From Planctomycetota bacterium (lineage in GTDB: Bacteria > Planctomycetota > Phycisphaerae > Phycisphaerales > SM1A02): 64,000 nucleotides of DNA. The stretch is taken from positions 1 through 64,000 of the forward strand of contig JAQCEQ010000001.1 of the NCBI GenBank assembly GCA_027618565.1, written 5' to 3'. The translations under genes and the position numbers were made by a program. Position 1 is the first letter of the stretch. Every line of letters starts with the position of its first letter. The notes under the pieces are model-generated. The model worked only from the letters and a program-made list of their open reading frames with translations, was not told the origin of the DNA and ran no database searches. This document shows positions 1 to 9,309 of this stretch, in pieces.

Positions 1-746
1 TGCCAGCCGGGGTATCCCTCGCCCCAGGGGCTGTCCCACCGCATGATGTGCCTGGGATCCGGCTTCCAGAGCATGAAGTCGGCGGGGTGCCGCTTGACCG
101 ACTGGTGAGCCGCGGAAATTCTCCCGCCTTCGCCTTCGCGGAGCGCGTCCAGCGTGTTGCCGCTCAGGTTGCCGTAGCGGGCGAAGGAACGCACATCGAA
201 GTACACGACTCCGTCCGTGGCCACATAGGCGTGGCCGCGATCGATCAACCGTGCCACCAACGCCACCATCTGCGGGATGCAGCGAGTCGGGCGCGGCATG
301 AGTGACGGGTCGGCCTGCGCCTCGTACGCCACCTTGAGGCCAAGCAAGCGCGCATCGTCCAAGAATCGTCCCGCATAGAAATCCGCGATGGCGTAGGGAT
401 CGCTGGGGTCAATCTCGGTTCCCGCCGGGAGTGCGCCCGACTTCTTGGCCTCCGCGATGCGCCGGCCAGCCACCGCCATCTTGTCCTCGCCCCCGCCGTC
501 GGCGCTGGTGTCCTCCGTCATGTGGCCGACGTCGGTGATGTTCATCACGTGGCGGACCTCATGGCCGAGACACTCCAGGGCCCGGCGGAGCGTGTCGGCG
601 TTGAGGAACGACCGGAAGTTGCCGATGTGCGCGTCGTCGTAGACGGTGGGGCCGCACGAATAGAAGAGCACCGGCCCGCCACGCGGCGACGGCTCGAAGG
701 CGCGCATCGAGCGCGAGAGCGTGTCGTGGAGGTGCATCACGGGCAT
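1..746 (-). CDS. cysS: Cysteinyl-tRNA synthetase, 5' part (3' end off window)
   Basis: This gene encodes a class I aminoacyl-tRNA synthetase that charges tRNA-Cys in the cytoplasm. The translated minus strand begins MPVMHLHDTLS and shows the zinc and HIGH-type region YSCGPTVYDDAHIGNFRS, then NITDVGHMTEDTSADGG. It reaches MRWDSPWGEGYPGW at the window edge, which is the conserved CysS sequence that precedes the zinc-binding HIECS. About 248 residues are present, and the C-terminal half lies outside the window. An in-frame GTG at 761 is an alternative start. The acyltransferase gene ends 31 bases upstream on the same strand, so the two may be co-transcribed. Identity is secure from the motifs. 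Confidence 0.93.
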   Translation of the reverse strand, partial: MPVMHLHDTLSRSMRAFEPSPRGGPVLFYSCGPTVYDDAHIGNFRSFLNADTLRRALECLGHEVRHVMNITDVGHMTEDTSADGGGEDKMAVAGRRIAEAKKSGALPAGTEIDPSDPYAIADFYAGRFLDDARLLGLKVAYEAQADPSLMPRPTRCIPQMVALVARLIDRGHAYVATDGVVYFDVRSFARYGNLSGNTLDALREGEGGRISAAHQSVKRHPADFMLWKPDPRHIMRWDSPWGEGYPGW

Positions 747-777
747 GGGAGGGATCGACACGGGCTGGGCACGACGA

Positions 778-1338
778 TCACACGGGGCGCGGCCGCGGCT
801 TCACCACGTGCGCGGGGTTGCCAAGCGAGATCGACCACGGCGGCACGCTCTTGAGGGCCACCGCCCGGGCGCCGAGGATGGCTCCCTCGCCGACCGTCAC
901 GCTGGGGCCGACGAAGGCATCCGCGGCGATCCACGCATCATCGCCAATGGCGATCGGCGGCCTCAGGAGTGGCATGAGGCGCGAACGATAGTCGTGGCTC
1001 CCCGCGCACAGGTGCGCGTGCTGCGAGATGGTCACGCGCGCGCCGATCGTCACGGGACCGAGGCAGTAGATGATGGCGCGATCTCCTATCGCGGAGTCGG
1101 CACCGATCGAGAGATTCCACGGACACTCGATGCGGACCGAGGCGCGAACACGTGCCGTGGAGTGGAGCTGCGCGCCGAAGAGTCCCAGCAGCCCGCGCCG
1201 GACGCCATACCAGTTGTGAAACGTCCATCGAAAGAGCGTGGCCTGGACCACTCCCCAGAGCACGCGACCCACCTTCTCCCTTGTGGAATAAGGGCTGGTG
1301 CCGCGTTGGGCATCGGTGGACGACTCAGCGTGGCTCAT
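778..1338 (-). CDS. Left-handed beta-helix (hexapeptide) acyltransferase, WcaF-like
   Basis: The 186-residue protein carries the imperfect hexapeptide repeats of left-handed beta-helix acyltransferases, for example VRIECPWNLSIGADSAIGDR, VTIGARVTISQHAHLCAG and VTVGEGAILGARAVALKSV, and ends with GNPAHVVKPRP. The order of elements, including the SHDY segment, matches the WcaF/NodL-like O-acetyltransferases that modify sugars of exopolysaccharides. The likely role is acetylation of a surface polysaccharide unit in the cytoplasm. It lies upstream of cysS on the same strand and divergent from a GT2 gene, next to other polysaccharide genes. The exact acyl acceptor cannot be told. Confidence 0.88.
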   Translation of the reverse strand: MSHAESSTDAQRGTSPYSTREKVGRVLWGVVQATLFRWTFHNWYGVRRGLLGLFGAQLHSTARVRASVRIECPWNLSIGADSAIGDRAIIYCLGPVTIGARVTISQHAHLCAGSHDYRSRLMPLLRPPIAIGDDAWIAADAFVGPSVTVGEGAILGARAVALKSVPPWSISLGNPAHVVKPRPRPV

Positions 1339-1429
1339 GGAGCCGGAATCTACGCAGCCACAGGTCCCGGTGTGCGACCCTCCGCGATCCCCGGTAGTGT
1401 TATTGGGCGCTCAGGATCGCTGCACAGGC

Positions 1430-2275
1430 ATGGCCCAACTCCCCGTCACCGTTGTCGTCCCGGTCAAGAACGAGGAGAAGAACCTCCCCCGGTGCCTGGC
1501 CCGGCTGAAGTCGTTCGCGAGGGTCGTGGTGGTCGATTCCGGCTCCACTGACCGTACGCCCGAGATCACTCGCGAGGCTGGCGCCGAGTATGTCCTGTTT
1601 CAATGGGACGGGAAGTACCCCAAGAAGCGCAACTGGTACCTCCTGAACCACCATGTCAGCACGCCATGGGTGCTCTTCCTGGACGCCGACGAATACATTC
1701 CTGAGTCGTTCGTGGACGAACTGGAGCGTGTGCTGGCCGCCACCTCGCATGTGGGGTTCTGGATCCACTACGAGAACCACTTCATGGGGCGGCTCTTGAG
1801 GCATGGATCGCCGATGGTGAAGCTGGCCCTCTTTCGCTCGGGAGCGGGGCTGTACGAGAAGATCGACGAGAACCAGTGGTCCACGCTGGACATGGAAGTC
1901 CACGAACACCCGGTGCTCGAAGGAACCGTGGGCACCCTCTCTGCCACCATCGAGCACAACGACTACAAGGGGCTGCACGCGTACATCGCGCGGCACAACG
2001 ATTACTCCAGCTGGGAGGCATCGCGGCGGATGAAACTGGATTCCACGCCTGAAGCATGGAGCCACTTCACTCCCGTGCAGCGCCGCAAGTACCGCGGCAT
2101 CGACAAGTGGTGGACAGCGCCCTCCTACGCCGCGTATGCCATCGTGTTCAAGCTGGGCGTTCTGGACGGCATCCCCGGCATCTGCTTCGGGCTCATGAAG
2201 GGCATCTACTTCTTCCAGATCTGGCTCAAGATCCGGGAATTGCGGCGGGAACAGGCCGCTGGCAGCTCACGCTGA
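1430..2275 (+). CDS. Family 2 glycosyltransferase (WaaE-like)
   Basis: This is a GT-A fold glycosyltransferase of 281 residues. From the N-terminus it has VTVVVPVKNEEKNLPRCL, VVVDSGSTDRTPEI, WDGKYPKKRNWYL and the DxD-containing FLDADEYIPESF, a pattern typical of the WaaE/KdtX-type GT2 enzymes that add sugars to lipopolysaccharide core or surface glycans. A hydrophobic stretch near the C-terminus (IPGICFGLMKGIYFFQIWL) may be membrane-associated. I start at the ATG at 1430 because the family's first beta strand follows immediately. The open frame extends upstream to 1298, but that part overlaps the divergent acyltransferase and looks non-coding. Confidence 0.9.
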   Translation: MAQLPVTVVVPVKNEEKNLPRCLARLKSFARVVVVDSGSTDRTPEITREAGAEYVLFQWDGKYPKKRNWYLLNHHVSTPWVLFLDADEYIPESFVDELERVLAATSHVGFWIHYENHFMGRLLRHGSPMVKLALFRSGAGLYEKIDENQWSTLDMEVHEHPVLEGTVGTLSATIEHNDYKGLHAYIARHNDYSSWEASRRMKLDSTPEAWSHFTPVQRRKYRGIDKWWTAPSYAAYAIVFKLGVLDGIPGICFGLMKGIYFFQIWLKIRELRREQAAGSSR

Positions 2276-2281
2276 GGCTCT

Positions 2282-3508
2282 TCAGCCCTTCGCCGCCCTG
2301 CACAAGGCCACTTGGTACAGCGCCTCAAACCGCGCGGCCACGGCGTCCGTGTCCAGCTCGCGCATCGCCCACTGGCGCCCCACCTTTCCGCGCTGGGCGA
2401 GGGCCGCACGATCCGCGAGCAGTCGTTCCATCGCCGTGGCGAACGCCTCGGCGTTCTGCGGGACGATCTCTCCGGCACCGCTGGCCGCGATCTCATCCTT
2501 GGTGTCCACCAGATTGGTGGTGAGCACGGGGAGCCCAGCGGCGAGGGCCTCGAAGAAGACGAAGCCGAAGTTTTCCTGGCTGGTAGGGAGCGCAAAAAGG
2601 GTGCTGGCCTGGAGGAGCGACAACTTGAGGGACCCGCCGACATGTCCGACGAAGTCGATCCTCGCCGAGGCCCCCACCGATGCCGCCAGCCTCCGCATGC
2701 GTCGGGCGTACTCCTCATCGCCGTCGCCGGCGATGATCAACCGCACGGCCACGCCGCGCCTGGCGAGCATCGACACCGCTTCGATGAGGTGCTCCACCCC
2801 CTTCTTGTGCGACATGCGTGAGAGAAAGAGGACCACTGGCAAGGACGCGGGGTCCATCTTGAACCGCGCGACCGCTTCCGCAGGACCCGGCATCGACCGG
2901 AATGGCGCCAAGTCCATCAGGTTGGGGACCACCATGCCGCGGCCCCTCGGGAACCACGGGGAACTCTGCTCCAGCTCCGCCTGCGCGGTGCAATGCACCA
3001 CCGCGGCGCGCTCCAGCATCTTCCTCCCGCCGAGCGCCAGGTAGATGCGCTTCTTGAGCCGTCCCTGCGCCATGCACCAGTCGTCCAGCATGCCTCGGAG
3101 GCTGACCACCGTGGCCACGCCGCGCTTGCGTGCGAGGGCTGCCACCTGGAGGTTGCTTGGCTCCCACACGCCGTGGAGGTGGACGATGTCGGCTGTCGTC
3201 ACAGCATGGTCCAGCGACCGGATGCCAACAGCCGAAATGATGCGGCCACCCCGGTTTGCGACTTCGATGGCCCGCGCGGCGCCGCCATGCTCAGGCGCTT
3301 GCTTCCACTCGTCCGGAACATCGGCCAGCGTCATCGAGGCGATCGTTGCGTCGTGTCCCCGCTGCCGCATCACCCGCACCTGGTCCACGACGGCGCGGGC
3401 CGGCCCGCCTCGGCGGAAATCGACATGATCGATGTAGTGGACGATCCGCACGCCGGATGTGAGTCTAGGGGCAGAGGTAGACTCGTCCTCATCACGCATG
3501 TGTGGCAT
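2282..3508 (-). CDS. Family 4 glycosyltransferase
   Basis: This GT-B fold glycosyltransferase (up to 408 residues) probably builds the same surface polysaccharide as its neighbours. The N-terminal half has GGPARAVVDQVRVMRQRGHD. The C-terminal half has VVLFLSRMSHKKGVEHLIEA, RLIIAGDGDEEY, FVGHVGG and the EX7E-type ENFGFVFFEALAAGLPVLTT, all typical of GT4 enzymes using nucleotide-sugar donors. It ends 7 bases from the GT2 gene, facing it. The longest start (3508) and the ATG at 3499 overlap the divergent asparagine synthase start at 3498. A GTG at 3451, directly before VRIVHYIDHVDF, would avoid this, so the start is uncertain. Confidence 0.9.
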   Translation of the reverse strand: MPHMRDEDESTSAPRLTSGVRIVHYIDHVDFRRGGPARAVVDQVRVMRQRGHDATIASMTLADVPDEWKQAPEHGGAARAIEVANRGGRIISAVGIRSLDHAVTTADIVHLHGVWEPSNLQVAALARKRGVATVVSLRGMLDDWCMAQGRLKKRIYLALGGRKMLERAAVVHCTAQAELEQSSPWFPRGRGMVVPNLMDLAPFRSMPGPAEAVARFKMDPASLPVVLFLSRMSHKKGVEHLIEAVSMLARRGVAVRLIIAGDGDEEYARRMRRLAASVGASARIDFVGHVGGSLKLSLLQASTLFALPTSQENFGFVFFEALAAGLPVLTTNLVDTKDEIAASGAGEIVPQNAEAFATAMERLLADRAALAQRGKVGRQWAMRELDTDAVAARFEALYQVALCRAAKG

Positions 3509-6500
3509 CGCAGGCTTTGCTGATCCGAATCGCCGGCTCGACGATCCTGCTGGCGTCGCGCGGGCGATGGCTTACACGCTTCGGTTGAGGGGTCCGGATG
3601 ATGAAGGCGTCTGGGTGGAACCTCGCGAGGGGGTGGCGTTTGGCTTCCGCCGGCTCTCGATCCAGGATCTCTCCGAGTGCGGGCATCAGCCGATGTCGTC
3701 CGCGTCCGGGCGATTCACCATCGTCTTCAATGGCGAGGTCTACAACTTCGGCCAGTTGCGCCAGGAACTGGTGGGGCTTGGCCATCACTTCCGAGGTGGT
3801 TCCGACACGGAAGTCATGCTCGCGGCATTTGAACAGTGGGGACTGCGCCACGCCCTGGATCGATTCAACGGGATGTTTGCGTTCGCGCTGTGGGACTCCA
3901 AGGCCCGAACGCTGACGCTGGTACGGGACCGAATCGGCGTGAAGCCTCTGCACTGGGCTCTGTTGGGGCCGGGCAAGGACATCCTTGCCTTTGCCAGCGA
4001 ACTCAAGGCGATGCGTCTGGTCCCCGGCTTCGTGCCGAAGGTGAGCCGGGTGGCGCTCACGCTCTACACACAGTTTGGCTATGTGCCAAGCCCCCACTGC
4101 ATCTTCGAGGACTTCCAGAAGGTCCAGCCGGGGCACATGGTCACCTGGAGTGCCGCAACGAGAGAAGTCACGCTGGACCAGTGGTGGAGTGCACGAGAGG
4201 CGGCCGAGCGAGGTGCGACCAGCCAGATCCTGGATCCGCACGAGGCGATAGACGCCGTGGATGCGCGACTGCGCGAGGCGATCAAGCTGCGGCTCATCGC
4301 CGATGTGCCCGTCGGCACATTCTTGTCCGGGGGCGTCGACTCCAGCCTCATCGTCGCCCTCGCCTCGCAGGTGTCCCCGGAACCGGTGCACACCTTCACG
4401 GTTGGCTTTGACGACATCGACTTCAACGAGGCGAACAATGCGAGGCGGATTGCCGCGCATCTTGGCACTCGACACACCGAACTCGTGGTGACCGCCGAGG
4501 ACGTCATTGGCGTGCTCCCCCTGCTCACTGAGGCGTTTGACGAGCCCTTCGCCGACTCCAGCGCGATGCCAACCTGCATCGTGTCGCGCCTCGCAAGAAC
4601 ACAGGTGACTGTGGCACTCTCGGGCGATGGCGGCGACGAACTCTTTGGCGGCTACGACCGCTACCACTACGCGGTCCTGCTGGAGCGTCGGTTCGGTGCT
4701 CTGCCGCGTGCGGTCCGGCTCGCGCTGGCTGGCGCCTGCCATACCGTGAACTGGCCACTGATCAACTCCCTGCTGGAGCGCTGGCACAGCGGCACGCCTG
4801 GGGCATCTCGGACGCTGCTCACTGACCGGATCCTCAAACTGGCATCCGTGATCTCGTCGCCCAGCGCGCATGACTTCTACCCGATGGTCGCCTCCATCCA
4901 CAAGCGCCCGGAGAACTTCGTCCTCCGAGCGCAGCAGGCGCTCTCACCGATGACCCACCCGTCCTGGCGCCCGCGCATCGACTGCGCGATGACGAGGATG
5001 ATGCACGCGGACATCGTCTCGTACCTGCCCGAAGAGATCCTTACCAAGACCGACCGCGTCACGATGGCCAACAGCCTGGAGGGTCGTGCGCCCTTCACGG
5101 ACTACCAGTTGTGCGAACTGGCGTTCCGCATCCCAGCGCACATGAAGTACCGCGATGGTCGCGGCAAGATCATCCTGCGGGAACTTCTCGCCCGGTATGT
5201 GCCGCCGGAGTTCATGGACAAGCACAAGATGGGCTTTGGTGTCCCGCTGGATCAGTGGCTGCGCGGGCCGCTGAAGGAATGGGCGTGGTCGCACATCGAG
5301 CCCAGCCGCCTCGTCAGCGACGGATACTTTGACCCCACCGCGGTGCGGGACCTGTGGGAGAGCCACCAGTCGGGCATGCGGCAGGCGCAGTGGGAACTGT
5401 GGACAATCATTGCCTTCCAGTCGTGGTCCGACCGATGGGCCCGCCAGATATCCGCGACGGAATTGGAACGCGCTCCGGCATTGTTGCCGTCCGCGGTTTG
5501 TGTCTACGACGATGCCAGCGTGGAGCGATCGGTGGACCTCGAGGGGGTGCCTGTGGCTGCGTCCCCTCAGTCCAAGTCACCCTTACCCAACATCACGGCG
5601 GGGACGCATGTGGCCGAGGGGATGGAGATCGGTCACCAAATCACGTCCGGAACGGCGTGGGGCTTGGTGCAGGCGGGTGTCCAGAAGACGTGCAGCATCG
5701 CGACCTATCTGACCATGATGTACTTGGTGCAGCCGGCGGACGTCGGCATCGCCACGCTGGCGATTTCCCTGGTGACCGTCATGGCTGCGCTCTACCCGGG
5801 AGCTGCGGGTGACTTGATCATCCAGCGCCATTCCGCCGACGGGAATCGCTGGGAAGCAGCTGGGGCTCGGCTGGCGATGCTCGCCGGCCTTGGCACGCTT
5901 CTGCTGGTGCTGGCGGTAGGCCCGTTCATCGCCGGGTGGTGGAGCCAGCCCGCACTGCAGGTGCTGCTGGCCTTGGCCGCGGGACGAATCTTGCTGGATG
6001 CGGCGACGACTGTGCCGCTGGCGACCGCTCGCGCGCAACTGGAATTCCGGTACCTCTCGATCCTGGAGACCGCCGCTGCGCTGACAACGCTCATGCTCAC
6101 GATCACGGCCGCCGCGTGGGGCTGGGGCGCATACTCCATCCTGATTCCCCTCCTGGTCGTCGGGGCCGGGAGGCTCTTGATTCTGATGTTGCATCGACCA
6201 TGGAAGGTGTTTGAACCGGAAACCTGGACGCGCGTGCGGCAACTCTGGCCCGACTTTCGCTCCGGTGGACTCCAGCACTACCTCAACGGCGTCTCGCAGA
6301 ACATCGATTACCTCGCGCTCGGCGTGTTTCATTCTGACGCCGTCCTTGGCGTGTACGCGATCGCCTACATGATCGCGTCGGTCATCGGCATCGCCCTCAG
6401 CTTCACGGTGGGAGGCGTTTTGCAGCCGATCCTCAGTCGCCTGGCCGATCGACCCATGGAACAGCTTCATACCTACGTCACCACGCAGGCAACCGCGATG

Positions 6501-7130
6501 GCAGCAGCCACTGCTTCAGGCCTGGCGTTGGCCAGCCTGGGAGGTTGTGCGGTACGCACCTTCCTCCCGGAGAATTGGCATGGGGCCGCGAAGCCACTCA
6601 CCGTGCTGGCCATCGCCTTCATTTTCGCGAACCCGATTCAGATTGCGCGCGCCATGCTCCGCGCCAACGGCCTGTATTCGCGGGCCCTTGCCCTGCAGCT
6701 GGTGACGACAGGCCTCCTTGGAGGCTGCGTGTTTCTGGCCAGTTGGTGGCGAGGCGCGGGAAGCGTGGCGATTGGCGTGCTTGTGACCTTTGCGGTCATG
6801 GCGCCGATCTACATCGCGGCATCGCTGCCTGGCAAGGGCGTGCGGCGACGGACGGTTGCCCGCATCATGCTCCGCGCGCCGCTCTGCGGGGTGGCCGCGT
6901 TCTTGCCGAGCCTCGCCCTGGCCTGGATCATCCAGAATGGGTTCTTCGACGTTCTGGCGCCAGCGTCCTTCTTCTCCCTGGCGTGCCTCATGCTTTCGGT
7001 GGCGCTATCCGCCAGCGACTACATGGGTTACCTGAGGCGATTTGAGCCCAGCGTGCACGCCGACGCGCTGCGCGGGTGGCGTGCGGTGCGGAACCGGCTC
7101 TCGCTCAGCGCGCGGCCTGCCTCGGCCTGA
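3498..7130 (+). CDS. Asparagine synthase fused to a Wzx-like polysaccharide flippase
   Basis: One uninterrupted frame of 1210 residues joins two proteins. Residues 1-640 are a class B asparagine synthase: catalytic Cys2 (MCGIAGF), RGPDDEG, FNGEVYNF of the class II glutaminase, the PP-loop SGGVDSS from residue 277, and SGDGGDELFGGYDRYHY. Such enzymes amidate Asp or, in polysaccharide clusters, sugar acids. After a 65-residue low-complexity linker, residues from about 709 (MEIGHQITSGTAWGLVQAG) form a polytopic protein of about 12 helices resembling Wzx/WzxC lipid-linked oligosaccharide flippases. The start is fixed by the need for Cys2. I see no stop or obvious frame change at the junction, but an internal start at the ATG at 5622 could also give a separate flippase. 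Confidence 0.9.
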   Translation: MCGIAGFADPNRRLDDPAGVARAMAYTLRLRGPDDEGVWVEPREGVAFGFRRLSIQDLSECGHQPMSSASGRFTIVFNGEVYNFGQLRQELVGLGHHFRGGSDTEVMLAAFEQWGLRHALDRFNGMFAFALWDSKARTLTLVRDRIGVKPLHWALLGPGKDILAFASELKAMRLVPGFVPKVSRVALTLYTQFGYVPSPHCIFEDFQKVQPGHMVTWSAATREVTLDQWWSAREAAERGATSQILDPHEAIDAVDARLREAIKLRLIADVPVGTFLSGGVDSSLIVALASQVSPEPVHTFTVGFDDIDFNEANNARRIAAHLGTRHTELVVTAEDVIGVLPLLTEAFDEPFADSSAMPTCIVSRLARTQVTVALSGDGGDELFGGYDRYHYAVLLERRFGALPRAVRLALAGACHTVNWPLINSLLERWHSGTPGASRTLLTDRILKLASVISSPSAHDFYPMVASIHKRPENFVLRAQQALSPMTHPSWRPRIDCAMTRMMHADIVSYLPEEILTKTDRVTMANSLEGRAPFTDYQLCELAFRIPAHMKYRDGRGKIILRELLARYVPPEFMDKHKMGFGVPLDQWLRGPLKEWAWSHIEPSRLVSDGYFDPTAVRDLWESHQSGMRQAQWELWTIIAFQSWSDRWARQISATELERAPALLPSAVCVYDDASVERSVDLEGVPVAASPQSKSPLPNITAGTHVAEGMEIGHQITSGTAWGLVQAGVQKTCSIATYLTMMYLVQPADVGIATLAISLVTVMAALYPGAAGDLIIQRHSADGNRWEAAGARLAMLAGLGTLLLVLAVGPFIAGWWSQPALQVLLALAAGRILLDAATTVPLATARAQLEFRYLSILETAAALTTLMLTITAAAWGWGAYSILIPLLVVGAGRLLILMLHRPWKVFEPETWTRVRQLWPDFRSGGLQHYLNGVSQNIDYLALGVFHSDAVLGVYAIAYMIASVIGIALSFTVGGVLQPILSRLADRPMEQLHTYVTTQATAMAAATASGLALASLGGCAVRTFLPENWHGAAKPLTVLAIAFIFANPIQIARAMLRANGLYSRALALQLVTTGLLGGCVFLASWWRGAGSVAIGVLVTFAVMAPIYIAASLPGKGVRRRTVARIMLRAPLCGVAAFLPSLALAWIIQNGFFDVLAPASFFSLACLMLSVALSASDYMGYLRRFEPSVHADALRGWRAVRNRLSLSARPASA

Positions 7131-7135
7131 AACAC

Positions 7136-7429
7136 TCACTCGAACAGCAGCCCACGTTCGGCGGCCGAACGGTGCACGGCGGGGCCAGCCCAGTCGTCGT
7201 ACTCCAAGTTGGGGTTGGCGTCGATCCACTGGATCAACGCGAGGACGCTGCTGGGGTCGGCGGAATCCCTCCACTCCTCGCCAAAGCGGACTTTGATTCC
7301 CAGCCACAGGTGTGCATACGCGTTGCGTCTTTCGAGTCCTGGGTGCGGGTGGAGGATCGGTTGGATGCGATCGCCCACGCGCGCGACGGCCTCGCGGATG
7401 GCGGTGGATTCCTCGTGGGAGAGCGACAC
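7136..7429 (-). CDS. Small conserved-looking protein of unknown function
   Basis: A 97-residue acidic protein that I do not recognise. It has protein-like composition with amphipathic segments (MSLSHEESTAIREAVARVGD, RNAYAHLWLGIKVRFGEEWR, VLALIQWIDANPNLEYDDWA), no signal peptide and no membrane helix. It starts 18 bases after the FG-GAP gene on the same strand, so it could be co-transcribed, and it ends 6 bases from the convergent flippase fusion gene. The regular spacing of aromatic and charged residues argues for a real gene rather than a chance frame. No function can be inferred. Confidence 0.65.
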   Translation of the reverse strand: MSLSHEESTAIREAVARVGDRIQPILHPHPGLERRNAYAHLWLGIKVRFGEEWRDSADPSSVLALIQWIDANPNLEYDDWAGPAVHRSAAERGLLFE

Positions 7430-7446
7430 GGGTGCGCCGCGATGGC

Positions 7447-9156
7447 TCAGCCCCAGCTGGCCAGGACGATCGCCAGGTCTTGTGCGTCGACCGCGCCGCT
7501 GCTATCCACATCGCTCGCCGTACTGCCCAGCCCCCAGTCTCCCAAGAGCAACGCAAGGTCGATGCCATTCACGATGCCGTCGTTGTTGATGTCGCCATCA
7601 GGTTCGGAGGTGCCGCCCTCGGTGTAGGTGAGCACCGCGCCGATGCCAACATTGTTGTTCCAGTCTCGGGCCCGGACGAAGTAGCTCACCTGCGCCTGCG
7701 GTGCCTGCGCGGGCATCGTGCCGCGCCACATGTTGTTGCCGTGCCAGGCCATCGGGGACACTTGCTCGGCGCCGCCGTTCACGGTGTAGGCGATCTCGAC
7801 GCCGCGATCGTGGAAGCCACGGTCACTCGTCATCTGGTCGTGGATCTCGACTCGAATCTGGTGTGGGACGGGCTTGCTGCCGGCGACCGCTTGCTCGGTG
7901 CGGATGATCGCGGGCGCGATCGTGTCGGCTGGCCCGTTGTTCAGGTACAGACGATTCTGGAACGAACCCGACTCGCCCTGCGCGGTGAGGACATCGAAGT
8001 CGCCGTCGTTATCCACATCGCCGACCTTGACATCCAGCGAGGAGTCGCTGAAGGAGGTGATGATTCCCGTCACCTGCGTGAACGAGCCTGTCCCGTTGTT
8101 GCGGTAGACGCGCTCGGCACCGCCCAGGACGGCGATGATCATGTCCAGGTCGCCGTCCATGTCGATGTCGAAGAACTTGCTGTCGTTGTCGTCGGCGGAT
8201 GGGTTGGGCGAGATCTGCGAGGAGATGTTGGTCCAGACCGTGCCCAAACCATCGGCGTTTCGCAGCAGCAATTCTTGGTTCGATGGGCCCGCGTTGGCAC
8301 CCAGCAGGTCAAGATCACCGTCGCCGTCGATATCGCCGGCGTCGTAGGAGTAGCTGGTGGCGTCGCTCACGATCGTGGTCATCTCGGTGAAGACGCCAGC
8401 CCCGTTGTTCTTGTAGAGCTTGCTGTCGCTGGCGCCGGTGGCGCGCGTGCCGAGGTGGATGTCCAGGTCCAAGTCACCGTCCACATCCAGGAAGAGGACA
8501 TCCATTTGCTGGCCGATGTTGCCAGCCGGGACCCGCGAGGCGGTCTGGTCCTCGAAGTAGCCGGTGCCCTCGTTCACGTAGATCTTCATCCGGGCGCCGA
8601 CACCGAAGTGGGATGTGCCGCCGGAGTGCGTCAGCGCGATGTCCAGGTCGCCATCGTTGTCAATGTCGCCGAACTGCCCGCGGCTGGAGGTCAGGTTGAT
8701 GGCCGGCATGCGCTGCGCGGATTCGTTGGTGAAGTAGCCCGACCCGTTGTTGATGAAGAGGAGTGCCGGCTTGACGAAGTCTTGCGCCAGAAGCATGTCC
8801 CAGTCGCCGTCGCGATCGACATCGCCAAACTCCACGCCGCGGAACCAGCCGGCGATCGTGCCCACCCGGGCATCCGTCTGATCCGAGAATGTGCCGGTGC
8901 CGTTGTTGATGTACACGCGCGGCTTGAGCGCGGTGCCCAGCGAGGAATAGCCCTGACCGTTGGCCGCGATGAAGTCCAAGTCGCCGTCGTTGTCGATGTC
9001 GCACATCGAAATCTGGTTGGTGTATTCGGACTGCGTCGGGATGCGGCCCGAGGTGCTATCCGCGAATTGCACCTGCGCCAGGGCGGGCAGCGCGGCGACG
9101 GCGCTCGCGATCGTGAAGCAGGCGAGAAGACGGTGGCTGACGGTGTGAAACGACAT
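7447..9156 (-). CDS. Secreted FG-GAP/VCBS repeat protein with C-terminal dockerin-like anchor
   Basis: This 569-residue exported protein starts with a signal peptide (MSFHTVSHRLLACFTIASAV then ALPALAQ). It contains about seven FG-GAP/VCBS repeats, each with a calcium-binding D-x-D-x-D-G-D loop, such as CDIDNDGDLDFI, GDVDRDGDWDMLL, GDIDNDGDLDIAL and GDIDGDGDLDLLG, suggesting a beta-propeller on the cell surface. The last 50 residues have two EF-hand-like loops (GDINNDGIVNGIDLALLLGD and DVDSSGAVDAQDLAIVLASW), as in planctomycete dockerin-type C-terminal anchors. The ATG at 9156 is preferred because the signal peptide begins there. The binding target is unknown; adhesion or calcium-dependent assembly is plausible. 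Confidence 0.9.
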   Translation of the reverse strand: MSFHTVSHRLLACFTIASAVAALPALAQVQFADSTSGRIPTQSEYTNQISMCDIDNDGDLDFIAANGQGYSSLGTALKPRVYINNGTGTFSDQTDARVGTIAGWFRGVEFGDVDRDGDWDMLLAQDFVKPALLFINNGSGYFTNESAQRMPAINLTSSRGQFGDIDNDGDLDIALTHSGGTSHFGVGARMKIYVNEGTGYFEDQTASRVPAGNIGQQMDVLFLDVDGDLDLDIHLGTRATGASDSKLYKNNGAGVFTEMTTIVSDATSYSYDAGDIDGDGDLDLLGANAGPSNQELLLRNADGLGTVWTNISSQISPNPSADDNDSKFFDIDMDGDLDMIIAVLGGAERVYRNNGTGSFTQVTGIITSFSDSSLDVKVGDVDNDGDFDVLTAQGESGSFQNRLYLNNGPADTIAPAIIRTEQAVAGSKPVPHQIRVEIHDQMTSDRGFHDRGVEIAYTVNGGAEQVSPMAWHGNNMWRGTMPAQAPQAQVSYFVRARDWNNNVGIGAVLTYTEGGTSEPDGDINNDGIVNGIDLALLLGDWGLGSTASDVDSSGAVDAQDLAIVLASWG

Positions 9157-9264
9157 CGTGTGGAAGTCCTGTGGGGCCCTTTCAACCTCCTGCAACATGC
9201 AGGCAGACTCCCATTGATAGCCCCAGCACATCCAGAATCCACTGGATCCAGCAAAAAAACACCG

Positions 9265-9284
9265 CCAAACATGGGATTTGTTGG
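9265..9284 (-). terminator. Possible weak intrinsic terminator
   Basis: On the minus strand a short hairpin (6 paired bases with one bulge, loop AATCCCA) is followed after five bases by a run of seven T (plus-strand A-run at 9253-9259). It sits 26 bases past the stop of the hypothetical gene ending at 9310 and upstream of the FG-GAP gene, so it could separate the two transcripts. The stem is weak for a GC-rich genome, and the call is tentative. Confidence 0.3.
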
Positions 9285-9309
9285 GGAAACTGCGGCTCGT
9301 TCTGGCGAT

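Noticed and set aside
1298-1429. Extra N-terminus of the GT2 gene
   Set aside because: The sequence overlaps the divergent acyltransferase and does not resemble the GT2 N-terminus, so the ATG at 1430 was used.
8009-8017. TTATCCACA, a DnaA-box match
   Set aside because: It is inside a FG-GAP coding repeat where Asp-Val-Asp-Asn codons produce it; there is no cluster of boxes and no AT-rich region nearby.
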